A DNA stretch of 64,000 nt, from NCBI RefSeq assembly GCF_010731815.2, contig NZ_AP022593.1, forward strand, positions 558,001 through 622,000, in the 5' to 3' direction. The position numbers and the translations under genes were made by a program. Numbering within the stretch: the stretch's first letter is position 1; each line of letters begins with the position of its first letter. Source of the stretch: Mycolicibacterium arabiense (GTDB lineage Bacteria; Actinomycetota; Actinomycetes; Mycobacteriales; Mycobacteriaceae). Shown here one piece after another: positions 51,911 to 60,171 of the stretch. The notes under the pieces were generated by a model. The model did not search any database and was not told the DNA's origin. It saw only the letters and a list, made by a program, of their open reading frames with translations.

Positions 51911-52606
51911 TCAGGCGGCGAGCAGGCCCGTGAGGAGCCGCACCTGGCCGTCGAACAGCGGCGAGACGTTGCCGAACGTGTCCGGCCCGTACTGCCCGAA
52001 CACCTCGAGGCTGATCGCGCCGATCAGCCCCGCCCACAGCGTCAGGCAGCCGAGCAGCGAGGCGTCGTCACCGGAGAAGCCGAACTCCTCGCGCAGGCCG
52101 TCGAAGTCGCGTGCGGTGGCGGGTGGCACCGGGGTGTTCCGCTGCGGCACCTGACCGGCCTGGATGCCTACGTCGACGGCGGCGAGCAGCGAGCCGACGA
52201 CGCGGGTGCCGGGTTCGACGGTCTGATCGGCGGGAGCGTGGTAGCCGGGCACCGGGCTGCCGTACAGCAGTGCCCACCTGGCCGGATCGGCCACCGCCCA
52301 GGCCCGCGCAGCGTGGGCCATCGCGAGGATCTGCTCGTGCCATTCCCCGTCGGGCGGGCGCGCGGCGTCGACGGCGTCGGCCAGTTCGGTGTAGGCGTCG
52401 ATCAGCAGCATGGTCAGCAGCTCGTCGCGGCTCGCCACGTAGCGGTACACCGCCGAGGACACCATGCCGAGGTCGCGGGCGATCGCGCGCACGGAGAGTC
52501 CCGCGGCACCGTCGGTCGCGAGCTGGCGGCGTGCCAGCTCGATGATCCGTCGCTCGATGCGGTCCCGCGCATCCTGCCGCTTGCCCACCGACGCAGTCTC
52601 GCACAT
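51911..52606 (-). CDS. TetR-family regulator (Rv1816 type)
   Basis: A 231-residue regulator with an N-terminal helix-turn-helix (IERRIIELARRQLATDGAAGLSVRAIARDLGMVSSAVYRYVASRDELLTMLL, about 17-68) and a ligand domain with ARWALLYGSPVPGYHAPADQT and the conserved AISLEVFGQYGPD. The start MCETASVGKRQDARD (ATG 52606) matches the form I recall for Rv1816; a GTG six codons later is possible. It is divergent from the Ddn-like gene at 52692 and two operator-like palindromes lie between them, implying autoregulation and control of that gene. Confidence 0.9.
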   Translation of the reverse strand: MCETASVGKRQDARDRIERRIIELARRQLATDGAAGLSVRAIARDLGMVSSAVYRYVASRDELLTMLLIDAYTELADAVDAARPPDGEWHEQILAMAHAARAWAVADPARWALLYGSPVPGYHAPADQTVEPGTRVVGSLLAAVDVGIQAGQVPQRNTPVPPATARDFDGLREEFGFSGDDASLLGCLTLWAGLIGAISLEVFGQYGPDTFGNVSPLFDGQVRLLTGLLAA

Positions 52607-52609
52607 TCG

Positions 52610-52672
52610 AGAGCACTGCTCTTGAAATTGCCCGCCGGGCGTGGCACATTGGAAATAGAGAGCACCGCTCTC
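52610..52672. promoter_or_regulatory. Paired operators of the TetR regulator in the divergent intergenic region
   Basis: AGAGCACTGCTCT at 52610-52622 is a perfect odd palindrome. AGAGCACCGCTCT at 52659-52671, extending to GAGAGCACCGCTCTC, is the same motif with one change. Centres are 49 bp apart, about 4.7 helical turns. The first abuts the regulator's start codon; the second is 21 nt before the Ddn-like ATG, downstream of a TTGAAA (52622-52627). Confidence 0.75.
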
Positions 52673-52691
52673 GGAACCGGAAGGGACTGAC

Positions 52692-53132
52692 ATGACCACC
52701 AGATACGACGAGCCCGGCGTTGCGGCACGGGCGTTGAACGAGGTGTTCCGAGTGCTCGCCGAGGCCGGCGTCAGCATCGCGGGAACCACCGCGCTGCGCG
52801 TGCGCGGCCGCAAGACGGGCAAGGTGCGCGGCGTGGTCGTCAACCTGCTCGAGGTCGACGGCAGACGGTTCCTGGTCTCCCCGCGCGGCAACACCCAGTG
52901 GGCGCGCAACGCGCAGGCGGCCGGCGAGGTCGAGCTGGGACCGCGCTGGCATGGACGCCGCGTCACGGTCACCGAGCTACCCGACGAAGCCAAGCCCGCG
53001 ATCCTGCGGCCCTATGTGCGGCGGTGGTTCTGGGAGGTCAAGGGGCACATCGGCGGCCTGACACCGGATTCCACCGACGACCAGATCCGCGCGGTCGCGC
53101 CCTCGATCCCGGTGTTCGAACTCGGCCGGTGA
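52692..53132 (+). CDS. Deazaflavin (F420)-dependent nitroreductase-family protein
   Basis: A 146-residue split-barrel protein of the Ddn/FDOR-A (DUF385) family. Its pattern is LRVRGRKTGKVRGVVVNLLEVDGRRFLVSPRGNTQWARNAQAAGEVEL, with RKTG and the WxRNxxAxG segment binding the F420 phosphate and deazaflavin. Members reduce quinones or other acceptors with F420H2 at the membrane; the substrate here is unknown. It is divergent from the TetR gene and probably controlled by it. Its stop is 2 nt from the convergent SecD-like gene stop. Confidence 0.87.
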   Translation: MTTRYDEPGVAARALNEVFRVLAEAGVSIAGTTALRVRGRKTGKVRGVVVNLLEVDGRRFLVSPRGNTQWARNAQAAGEVELGPRWHGRRVTVTELPDEAKPAILRPYVRRWFWEVKGHIGGLTPDSTDDQIRAVAPSIPVFELGR

Positions 53133-53134
53133 CT

Positions 53135-53743
53135 CTAGGAGCCGTCGCGGATCATCCTGGCGATGGTGTCGGCGGTCTGCTGGGTCAGGTCGCCGGAGAG
53201 CTGGATGGATTGACCGTCGATCGGCTGGGTGATGGCGGGTGCGGCCAGCACCAGACCGTCGCGCACGAACGCGACCTGCGTACCGACGTTGGCCGTCGTG
53301 TACTGGGCGAAGGCAGCGCTCGAGCGGGTGTCCATCACGATCTGCACGCTGTAGAACTCCGACGTCGGCAGCTTGATCGTCTTCGCATTCGTCAGGCCGA
53401 GTTCGATGGCCACCGGCTGTAACTGATAGTGCGCCTTGCGTTCCACGTCGCACGCCGGCTGTGGGTCGACCGGCGGCGCCGGGGCCGGCGGCGGCTCGCA
53501 CTGGCCGGGTTGCGCCTGAAACGCCTCGACGACGGGGCGCACCGCGAGCGGCTTGATCACCAGGCGCGGCTCGGTCGACGTCGGCGTGGGCTGTGCGCGC
53601 GCCGGGACGTCGCCGGGATCGGGCTGCAGGAAGGGCATCGCAATCGAGGCGAACGTCGTGCCGACCATCGCCAGGATGCCGATGGACGCCAGCACTGCGA
53701 TCGTGATCTTGCGGCGCGTCCAGCGGCCGGTCGAGAGCCTCAC
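53135..53743 (-). CDS. Membrane-anchored protein with a SecD P1-head-like domain
   Basis: A 202-residue protein with a basic N-terminus, one transmembrane helix (about 13-37), a proline-rich linker (about 40-100) and an extracytoplasmic domain (about 110-200). The latter contains IVMDTRSSAAFAQYTTANVGTQVAFVRDGLVLAAPAITQPIDGQSIQLSGDLTQQTADTIARMI. That pattern (NVG..hAhVhDG.Vh.AP.I..PI.G...h.G) matches the head of the SecD first periplasmic domain. The rest of SecD is absent, so this is a free-standing domain that might assist folding or export of secreted proteins. It is 56 nt downstream of a secreted protease-like gene on the same strand. Confidence 0.72.
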   Translation of the reverse strand: MRLSTGRWTRRKITIAVLASIGILAMVGTTFASIAMPFLQPDPGDVPARAQPTPTSTEPRLVIKPLAVRPVVEAFQAQPGQCEPPPAPAPPVDPQPACDVERKAHYQLQPVAIELGLTNAKTIKLPTSEFYSVQIVMDTRSSAAFAQYTTANVGTQVAFVRDGLVLAAPAITQPIDGQSIQLSGDLTQQTADTIARMIRDGS

Positions 53744-53799
53744 CCACGCATCCTAGGACGTGAGCCGCTTGGCATTTCGCGTCGACACGGCGACGGGCG

Positions 53800-54525
53800 T
53801 CAGGCCGCGGGCGGCACCGCGGGTCCCGGCGGCGCGACGGTGCCCGCCGAGGACGTCACGACCTCCTCGCGGATCTCCTGGTTGATCGACTGCCACGACA
53901 CCGCGGCAGGCAGGCTCCCCCACGTGCTGTTGAACATGCCGATGATGACCGCGCGACCATCGTCGGTCGGCACGTACACCGGGCCGCCGGAGTCACCCTT
54001 CTTGCTCACCACGCCGTTGGTCATCGTGAACCAGCCGTTGTTGACCGACTCGATGGTCCCGCAGCTCTCCCCCGTGACGATGCCGAAGTGGCAGACGCGC
54101 TGGCCCTGCGTGGGGACCACGGACGGGTCGGCGACCAGCGGGCGGCCCCCGGGCAGCACGTCGTTGATCACGACCTCGGGCGCCAGCGCGATCGTCTGCC
54201 AGTCCGAGATCTGATAGTCGGTGGCGACCGTCGCCCCGTCGGGAGTGTTGTCGCGGAACATCGTCTGGCTGCCGACGAACACTCCGTTGCGATCGTTGAC
54301 CACGCCGCCGCCCCTGCAGTGCCCCGCGGTGTACCCGGTCCGGGTCTGGAGGTCGACGAAGCCCAGCGTGCAGACGTTGAGGTCCTGCCGGATCTCCATG
54401 CCCGGCGACACGACAAGGCCGGGTTCCGCAGCGGCGCTGGGCACCGGCGCACCCACCACGGCCGTCGCGGCGGCAGTCAGTACGGCACTGGCGAATACGA
54501 TCGCCCGCAAACACTGCTGCCGCAT
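53800..54525 (-). CDS. Secreted trypsin-like serine protease homologue (Rv1815 type)
   Basis: A 241-residue preprotein with a signal peptide (about 1-33, to PSAAAEPG). The chymotrypsin-like fold shows the histidine motif TAGHC (H69), GDSGGPV with nucleophile S179, and a candidate Asp at D103 in VATDYQIS. Cysteines C52, C70, C145 and C155 could form two disulfides typical of extracellular proteases. Function in mycobacteria is not known to me. The ATG at 54525 begins the signal; an inverted repeat at 54544-54571 lies about 20 nt upstream. Confidence 0.82.
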   Translation of the reverse strand: MRQQCLRAIVFASAVLTAAATAVVGAPVPSAAAEPGLVVSPGMEIRQDLNVCTLGFVDLQTRTGYTAGHCRGGGVVNDRNGVFVGSQTMFRDNTPDGATVATDYQISDWQTIALAPEVVINDVLPGGRPLVADPSVVPTQGQRVCHFGIVTGESCGTIESVNNGWFTMTNGVVSKKGDSGGPVYVPTDDGRAVIIGMFNSTWGSLPAAVSWQSINQEIREEVVTSSAGTVAPPGPAVPPAA

Positions 54526-54543
54526 CGCCGGCTCCGATCCATG

Positions 54544-54571
54544 TGGGTAGACGGGGTCTTCACCCTACCCA
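54544..54571. promoter_or_regulatory. Inverted repeat before the secreted protease gene
   Basis: TGGGTAG (54544-54550) and CTACCCA (54565-54571) form a 7-bp inverted repeat with a 14-nt spacer in the leader, a possible operator or leader hairpin. Confidence 0.35.
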
Positions 54572-54633
54572 TATCCGATCGTGGCCTGCTCGTTACAAAG
54601 CGCGACGGGAAGGCCCCCGCACGGCACCGCGGA

Positions 54634-56040
54634 TCACGAGTCGAAGCCGAGACCGACCGCGTCGAGCGTGCGTAGCAACAGGTTGCGGCGCCCCGCCGAG
54701 TGGTCGGCACGGTCGAGCGACCATCTGGTCGCCTGAATGCCGATGCTGGCCAACGGCTCCGGCGGGAACGGCATCGGCTTGCGGCGGACCATCTCCAGCT
54801 CGGTGCGGGGTGTGGGGACGCCCTCGAGCAGGTCGAGACAGACGTCGGCGGCGAACCGGGCCGCGCCCACGCCGAGGCCGGTGAAGCCGTTGACGTAGGC
54901 GACCCGGCCGGCCCTGGCCAGACCCCAGTGCGCGCAGAAGCGGGTGTTGGTGTCGATGGCGCCTGCCCACCGGTGGCTGAACCGCACGTCGTCGAGCTGG
55001 GGGAAGGTGAGGAAGAAATGCTGCGCGAGCCTGCGGTAGCTCTCCGGGCGGTCCTCGTATGCCGGGTCGACCCTGCGCCCGAAGTGGTAGACGGCGTCGT
55101 AGCCGCCCCACACGATCCGGTTGTCCGCCGTGCGGCGGTAGTAGTGGAACTGGTTGGCGGAGTCACCGATCCCCTGCCTGCCGACCCATCCGACGCGGTC
55201 CATCTGTTCCTCGGTCAGCGGTTCGGTGGACAGCACGTAGTCGTAGACCGGAACGGTACGCAACCTGTTGCGCCGCAACAGGTGATGGAAGACGTTCGTG
55301 GCCAGCACGGCATGGCGGGCGGTCACCACCGCGCCGCCGGTGTCGATCCGCACGGCGGCCCCGCCCGAGTCGAGCGCGACGGCGTTGGTGTGCTCGAAGA
55401 TCTGAACACCGGCCTCCCGGCAGGCACGCGCGAGTTCGAGCGCCAGCTTCGCCGGGTGCACGATCGCGCACGTGTCGGGCTCGAAGAGCGCGGCGCGGTA
55501 GGTCGGCGAGTGGACCTCGTCCTGGATCTCGGCCTGCCCGAGGAAGCGGCCCTCTCCGGCCTCGGCGGCCTCCTCGAGCCACGGCACCTGGTGCGGCTCG
55601 GTGGCCACCGCCAGCATCCCGGAGCGCTGCCATTCGACGTCGAGGCCGAGTTCGGCGATCTCGGCCTGCATGCCGTCGAGGTTCTCCAGACCCATCGCCG
55701 TGAGCGTGTCGAACTCGTCGGGCCAGCGGCTCTTCCCGTTCTCGGCGCCGTGGGTCAGGCTCGCCTCGACGAACCCGCCGTTGCGCCCCGACGCCGCCCA
55801 GCCGATGCGGTTCGCCTCGAGCAGCACGATGCGCTGGTCGGGGTGGCGGCGCGCGGCGTGCAGCGCGGTCCACAGCCCGGTGTACCCGCCGCCCACCACC
55901 ACCAGGTCGCAGGTGATCGACCCCGGCAGGGTCGGGTGGTGCGGGCGCTCGACGTCGAGCCACATCGATCCGTGCACGCTGCCCGCCAGCGAGCGTTCGA
56001 CCAAACCTGGATCGACGTCATCGTCGAAGACCGTCTTCAC
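54634..56040 (-). CDS. FAD-dependent amine/amino-acid oxidase (DAO family)
   Basis: A 468-residue GlyOX/DAO-type flavoprotein with the dinucleotide-binding CDLVVVGGGYTGLWTALHAARRHPDQRIVLLEA, a GRNGGFVEASL segment near the flavin, and a C-terminal HRWAGAIDTNTRFCAHWGLARAGRVAYVNGFTGLGVGAARFAAD that closes the flavin site. The sequence resembles the gamma-glutamylputrescine/glycine oxidase subgroup, but the substrate is not determinable by eye. It is on the same strand as the upstream sterol-desaturase-like gene, 43 nt away, and downstream of it. Confidence 0.82.
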   Translation of the reverse strand: MKTVFDDDVDPGLVERSLAGSVHGSMWLDVERPHHPTLPGSITCDLVVVGGGYTGLWTALHAARRHPDQRIVLLEANRIGWAASGRNGGFVEASLTHGAENGKSRWPDEFDTLTAMGLENLDGMQAEIAELGLDVEWQRSGMLAVATEPHQVPWLEEAAEAGEGRFLGQAEIQDEVHSPTYRAALFEPDTCAIVHPAKLALELARACREAGVQIFEHTNAVALDSGGAAVRIDTGGAVVTARHAVLATNVFHHLLRRNRLRTVPVYDYVLSTEPLTEEQMDRVGWVGRQGIGDSANQFHYYRRTADNRIVWGGYDAVYHFGRRVDPAYEDRPESYRRLAQHFFLTFPQLDDVRFSHRWAGAIDTNTRFCAHWGLARAGRVAYVNGFTGLGVGAARFAADVCLDLLEGVPTPRTELEMVRRKPMPFPPEPLASIGIQATRWSLDRADHSAGRRNLLLRTLDAVGLGFDS

Positions 56041-56083
56041 ACTGCGACAGTACGGGGTCCGCGGGCCGCTCGACGGTGCGGAA

Positions 56084-57052
56084 TCAGTTGCGAACGGGCG
56101 AAGGCGCGGCAGATCGCGTCGCCGTCATCGGCTCCGGGATGTCGGGCTGCACCGTGGCGGGCGGTGCCCAGCCTGGCGGGCCGAACGCGTAACCGAACCG
56201 GTGCCGCCACCGTGTGGCCCGGCGGACGTCGCGGGCGATGGCGGCGTACTCGTGCGTCTGCAGCGTCCAGATGTTGAACGTGTCGACCTGCTTGGTCAGC
56301 CCGTAGTGCGGGCGGAACGTCTCGTCGGCGTAGCTGCCGAACAGTCGGTCCCACAGGATGAGGATGCCGCCGTAGTTCTTGTCGAGGTACTCGGCGTCCA
56401 TCCCGTGGTGCACGCGATGGTGCGACGGTGTGTTGAACACGAATTCGATTGGCCGCCACAGCCGGTCGATGCGTTCGGTGTGGACCCAGAACTGGTAGAT
56501 CAGGTTCAGCGAGAAGCTGGCGAACACCATCCACGGGGGTACGCCGAGCAGCGGCAGCGGCACCCACAGCAGGATCTCGCCGCTGTTGTTCCACTTCTGC
56601 CGCAGTGCGGTGGCGAAGTTGAAGTACCTGCTGGAGTGGTGCGCCTGGTGGGTGGCCCAGACCAGCCGCACCCGGTGGGCCATCCGGTGGTAGGCGTAGA
56701 ACAGCAGGTCGACGCCGAGTATGGCGATCACCCACGTGTACCAGGCACTCGACGACAGGTGCCACGGCGCGACGTAGGCGTAGATCGCGGCGTAGCCGAG
56801 CAGGGCGATGAACTTCCAGGCCCCGGTGGTCGCCACCGACACCAGGCCCATCGAGATACTCGCCCAGGCGTCGCGTCGCTGGTAGGCACCGGCCGGCGCG
56901 CGGTCGGCGTCCTCGAGGTGCTCGAGCTTGCGCGCAGCGCTCCATTCGACGATCAGCAGCAGCAGGAAGAACGGGATCGCGAACAGCACTGGATCCCGCA
57001 TCTGCGGCGGGAGCACGTCCAGGAACTCGCGGATCTCGGCCAGCACGGTCAC
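56084..57052 (-). CDS. erg3: Sterol C5-desaturase-like / fatty-acid hydroxylase-family membrane protein (Rv1814 type)
   Basis: A 322-residue membrane protein with four or five hydrophobic segments and the eight-histidine diiron motif: H122-R-M-A-H126, H135-Q-A-H138-H139, and H211-H212-R-V-H215-H216. This is the fatty-acid-hydroxylase/ERG3 superfamily that uses O2 to desaturate or hydroxylate lipids. The erg3 name follows the M. tuberculosis annotation as I recall it; the real lipid substrate in mycobacteria is uncertain because they do not make typical sterols. It lies downstream of the carboxylesterase gene by 37 nt. Confidence 0.85.
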   Translation of the reverse strand: MTVLAEIREFLDVLPPQMRDPVLFAIPFFLLLLIVEWSAARKLEHLEDADRAPAGAYQRRDAWASISMGLVSVATTGAWKFIALLGYAAIYAYVAPWHLSSSAWYTWVIAILGVDLLFYAYHRMAHRVRLVWATHQAHHSSRYFNFATALRQKWNNSGEILLWVPLPLLGVPPWMVFASFSLNLIYQFWVHTERIDRLWRPIEFVFNTPSHHRVHHGMDAEYLDKNYGGILILWDRLFGSYADETFRPHYGLTKQVDTFNIWTLQTHEYAAIARDVRRATRWRHRFGYAFGPPGWAPPATVQPDIPEPMTATRSAAPSPVRN

Positions 57053-57089
57053 GTCGTCACCTCCGAGCCGGAAGCTTAGCCAGCGGCCG

Positions 57090-58688
57090 TCACCGGAAGC
57101 TCAGAACGGCGTCACCCCATGCCGCGCGCATGTCCCGGTCGGGGTCGTCGAGTACCGCGTCGCGCTTGTCGATGACCAGCGTCGCGCGATCCGACTCGCG
57201 GTAGGGCCGCCACCGCGGTTCGCCGGGCAGCCCGTCCGGTTCGCCGTGGGCGGCGAAGTTCAGCCACCGGGCGCGCACCCGCTCGGACACCGCGGTGCCG
57301 GTCTTGAGCCCACCCAGCTTGAACGTCGGGTCTCTCGGCCCGATGACCAGGTTGCCCCACACGTACGGCAATTCGGTGGCGTGTGCCGCGCCGAGCCGCA
57401 GCATCCGCAGCATCGGGGTGGCCCAGTCGAATCGGTAGGTGTACACCGGCGCCACGCGGCCATGGCCCTCGGCGAACCAGATCGACGGCATGCGGAACCC
57501 GATGTCGCGGGCGACGCCCATTCCCGGCGTCTTGCCGCGACCCCGGTACGCGGCCTGCAGCTCCGCCTCGGTCGGCAGCCGCAGGTCGGGCTGCTCGGCC
57601 GCGATCTGGGAGAACATCGCCTTGATCGCCTCGGGCGTGATCGGCATCAGCGGTGACTTCATGAAGCGGAACAGGGCCGCCTCGTGCCGATTGGTGCCGA
57701 TGATCAGCGGGACGGGGTGGGTATTGCCCGCGCGGGCCACGTTCACGGGGTAGTCGGGGACCAGGTCCCCGTCGACGATCGGCGCGAACCCCAACGTGCC
57801 CGGCGTGCGAACCGGCACGTCGTCGAACAGCCGCTTGGACGCGGTCAGCAGCTCACCGGTCGGCGCAGTGACCAGCCGGTCGGCGTCGCTCGCGTCGAGT
57901 CCGAGGACGTCGAGGAACTGCTCGGCCACCCTGCGCGCACGGCCGGCGTCGTACACCGAGGTCACGGGCGAACTCTGCGCGATGGCGCCGGCGAACAGCC
58001 CGCCGGCCTCCGGGGTGGCGAGCAGCGTCGTCACGATCCCGCCGCCGGCCGACTCCCCGAACAGGGTCACCCGTCCCGGGTCGCCACCGAACGCGGCGAC
58101 GTTGTCGCGTACCCACTGCAGGGCGAACAGGACGTCGCGCAACCCGAGATTGCCCTCGAACCGGGTGCGCGGCGTGCTGAACGACGACAGGTCCATGAAC
58201 CCGAACGCACCGAGCCGGTAGTTGAGCGTCACGACCACGGCCTCGCCCGTGCCTGTCAGTACGCCGCCGCGGTACAGCGGCTGCGCGGCCGAGCCCAGGA
58301 TGTACGCCCCGCCGTGCACCCACACCAGCACCGGCTTGCCGTCGCCGGGTTGGGTGTCCGACGACGCCCACACGTTGAGCGTCAGACAGTCCTCGCCCTG
58401 CGGCGCCCCCAGGTCGACGGGGATGCGCGGATCGGTGGGTTGGGGACACGCGGGCCCGACCCGGGTGGCGTCTGCGGGCTCGGTCCAGGGTTCGGGTGGA
58501 CGCGGTGCGCGCCAACGGAATTCGCCGGACGGCGGCGCCGCGTAGCGGACGCCCCGCCACACCTTCACCGATCCGTCGTCGACACCGCGCACGGGTCCGT
58601 ATGCGGTGTCGACGACCGGGTGACTGCGAGGGCCTGGCGACTTGGAGCCGATGGAATCGGGCACGCTGGGATCGGACTGACCCGTCAC
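57090..58688 (-). CDS. Type-B carboxylesterase/lipase
   Basis: A 532-residue alpha/beta-hydrolase with the full type-B triad: nucleophile S213 in LFGESAGGG, E336 in IGTNRHEAALF and H436 in LGAAHATELPYVWG. The oxyanion segment is WVHGGAYILGS, and EDCLTLNVWAS is the family signature 2. No signal peptide is seen, so it is likely cytoplasmic or cell-associated. It resembles the LipT-like carboxylesterases of mycobacteria. Its start overlaps the stop of the VWA gene by 4 bp (ATGA), so the two are translated together. Confidence 0.9.
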   Translation of the reverse strand: MTGQSDPSVPDSIGSKSPGPRSHPVVDTAYGPVRGVDDGSVKVWRGVRYAAPPSGEFRWRAPRPPEPWTEPADATRVGPACPQPTDPRIPVDLGAPQGEDCLTLNVWASSDTQPGDGKPVLVWVHGGAYILGSAAQPLYRGGVLTGTGEAVVVTLNYRLGAFGFMDLSSFSTPRTRFEGNLGLRDVLFALQWVRDNVAAFGGDPGRVTLFGESAGGGIVTTLLATPEAGGLFAGAIAQSSPVTSVYDAGRARRVAEQFLDVLGLDASDADRLVTAPTGELLTASKRLFDDVPVRTPGTLGFAPIVDGDLVPDYPVNVARAGNTHPVPLIIGTNRHEAALFRFMKSPLMPITPEAIKAMFSQIAAEQPDLRLPTEAELQAAYRGRGKTPGMGVARDIGFRMPSIWFAEGHGRVAPVYTYRFDWATPMLRMLRLGAAHATELPYVWGNLVIGPRDPTFKLGGLKTGTAVSERVRARWLNFAAHGEPDGLPGEPRWRPYRESDRATLVIDKRDAVLDDPDRDMRAAWGDAVLSFR

Positions 58689-59332
58689 CGGTTCCCGCCC
58701 AACGACGCCTGTCGTTCCTCCGGTGAGAAGCCCGGCGCCGCGGATCCCGTGCGGGAGCGGCGCTGCCGCGACACGTAGGCGGTGGTCGCGCTCATCGCCG
58801 ACGCCACGCCCTGGTCATTCGCGCCGTAGGTCATGGAACGGGACTGGTCGAAGCCCATCTGCGCCGCGACCGCGACCGCGTCCATGTTGGCGCCCAGGAA
58901 TACGAAGTACCAGGAGTATTCGCTCTCCTGCCGCTTGATCGCCGCGCTGACGGCCTCGTGCGTCCACTCCCGGCTGGAGTTCTCGAGCCCGTCGGTCATC
59001 ACGACGACGATCACGTGACCGGGGCGCTGCGCCTCCGGCAGGCTCGCCAGTTCGGCTCCGACGTCGGTGATCAGCCGACCGAGCGCGTCGTAGAGCGCCG
59101 TCATGCCACGCGGCTGCAGGTCTAGCGGCGGCACGTCTTCGATCGGCCGATCGGCGTACACCACCTCGTAGTGCGTATCAAACTGTGCGAGAGTGACTCT
59201 CGCCTCCCCCGGCTCGTTGCGCTGCTGTTCGACGAACGCGTTGAAGCCACCTTCGGTGTCGTCCTTGATGGCCTGCATGGAGCCGGACCGATCGAGCAGT
59301 ACGGCGATGAGGGTGCGCTGAGGATCGGTCAT
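58685..59332 (-). CDS. VWA-domain protein
   Basis: A 215-residue soluble protein that is almost entirely a von Willebrand A domain: the MIDAS is LLDRSGSM (D14, S16, S18) with GMTALYDAL and VVMTDGLENSS further on. It should bind a divalent metal and a partner protein. The ATG at 59332 is chosen over an open upstream extension because AAGGAG lies about 6 nt before it. It overlaps the carboxylesterase by 4 bp, so a physical or regulatory link with it is possible. No signal or membrane span is seen. Confidence 0.83.
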   Translation of the reverse strand: MTDPQRTLIAVLLDRSGSMQAIKDDTEGGFNAFVEQQRNEPGEARVTLAQFDTHYEVVYADRPIEDVPPLDLQPRGMTALYDALGRLITDVGAELASLPEAQRPGHVIVVVMTDGLENSSREWTHEAVSAAIKRQESEYSWYFVFLGANMDAVAVAAQMGFDQSRSMTYGANDQGVASAMSATTAYVSRQRRSRTGSAAPGFSPEERQASLGGNR

Positions 59333-59506
59333 CGATGGCTCCTTGTGTCGCGAGGGCGGTGGGCCGCCCTGATGGATGCAGGTTACCCGCGCCCTCTGAC
59401 GAACAGCCTGACCAGCACGTTCGTGGCTCAACCGCTGGCAAACACCGCTCGGGTTGATTTGCGGTGTCCCGGAAGTCGCCCTCCGGCAACGGTCTACGTT
59501 GACGGG

Positions 59507-59848
59507 GTGCAGAAGTGGGGACTGTTGACCGCGGCCATCCTCAGCGAGGTCGCCGCCACGCTGTCACTGCGGGCAGCCCAGGACGACGGCGCCTGGCTGG
59601 TGCTCGTGGTGGCCGGCTACCTCGGCTCGTTCGTGCTCCTCACCCTCGTCCTGCGGGCAGGGGTTCCCGTCGGGGTCGCCTACGGCATCTGGGGCGCCGT
59701 GGGCACCGCAAGCACGGCGGTGCTGGCCGCGCTGATCTTCCGCGATCCATTCACCTGGCAGATCGCGGCGGGCATCGGCCTGATCATCGTCGGGGTGCTG
59801 TTCGTCGAGTTCGGCTCGCACCCCGCCGAGCGGGAGCCGGCGCCGTGA
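59507..59848 (+). CDS. SMR-family transporter, first subunit
   Basis: A 113-residue four-helix small multidrug resistance protein with the essential glutamate E14 in ILSEVAATLSLRAA and the conserved VPVGVAYGIWGAVGTASTAVL. The C-terminal tail (FGSHPAEREPAP) is hydrophilic. The GTG at 59507 is favoured by TACGTT at 59495-59500, 6 nt upstream, which would give a leaderless mRNA. It overlaps the second SMR gene by 4 bp (GTGA), so a heterodimeric exporter is expected. The substrate may be cationic drugs, guanidinium or polyamines. Confidence 0.85.
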   Translation: MQKWGLLTAAILSEVAATLSLRAAQDDGAWLVLVVAGYLGSFVLLTLVLRAGVPVGVAYGIWGAVGTASTAVLAALIFRDPFTWQIAAGIGLIIVGVLFVEFGSHPAEREPAP

Positions 59849-60171
59849 CGTGGCTGGTGCTGGTGGCCGCGATCGTCATCGAGGTCGGCGCAACGCTCGG
59901 CCTGCGGGCATCGGACGGCTTCCGCAAGAAGGCGTGGATCGCCCCCGTCGTCCTGGGTTACCTGACGTCGTTCTACCTGCTGTGGCTGACGTTGTCGCTC
60001 GGCGTCCCGGTCGGCGTCGCGTACGGGATTTGGACGGCGTGCGGCGTGGCGTTGGTGGCGGTCGTTGCCCGCTACCTCTTCGGTGACCCGTTGACCCGCA
60101 AGATGGTCATCGGCATCGCGTTCATCGTCGCAGGCGTCCTCACGATCGAGCTGGCGAGCGCCGTCCACTGA
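59845..60171 (+). CDS. SMR-family transporter, second subunit
   Basis: A 108-residue SMR protein with E13 in VIEVGATLGLRAS and LGVPVGVAYGIWTACGVALVAVVARY. Paired SMRs of the EbrAB/YkkCD type form antiparallel heterodimers in the cytoplasmic membrane; the tight 4-bp overlap with the first subunit supports that here. Its 3' end overlaps the convergent MFS gene by 32 bp (60140-60171). Confidence 0.85.
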   Translation: MTWLVLVAAIVIEVGATLGLRASDGFRKKAWIAPVVLGYLTSFYLLWLTLSLGVPVGVAYGIWTACGVALVAVVARYLFGDPLTRKMVIGIAFIVAGVLTIELASAVH

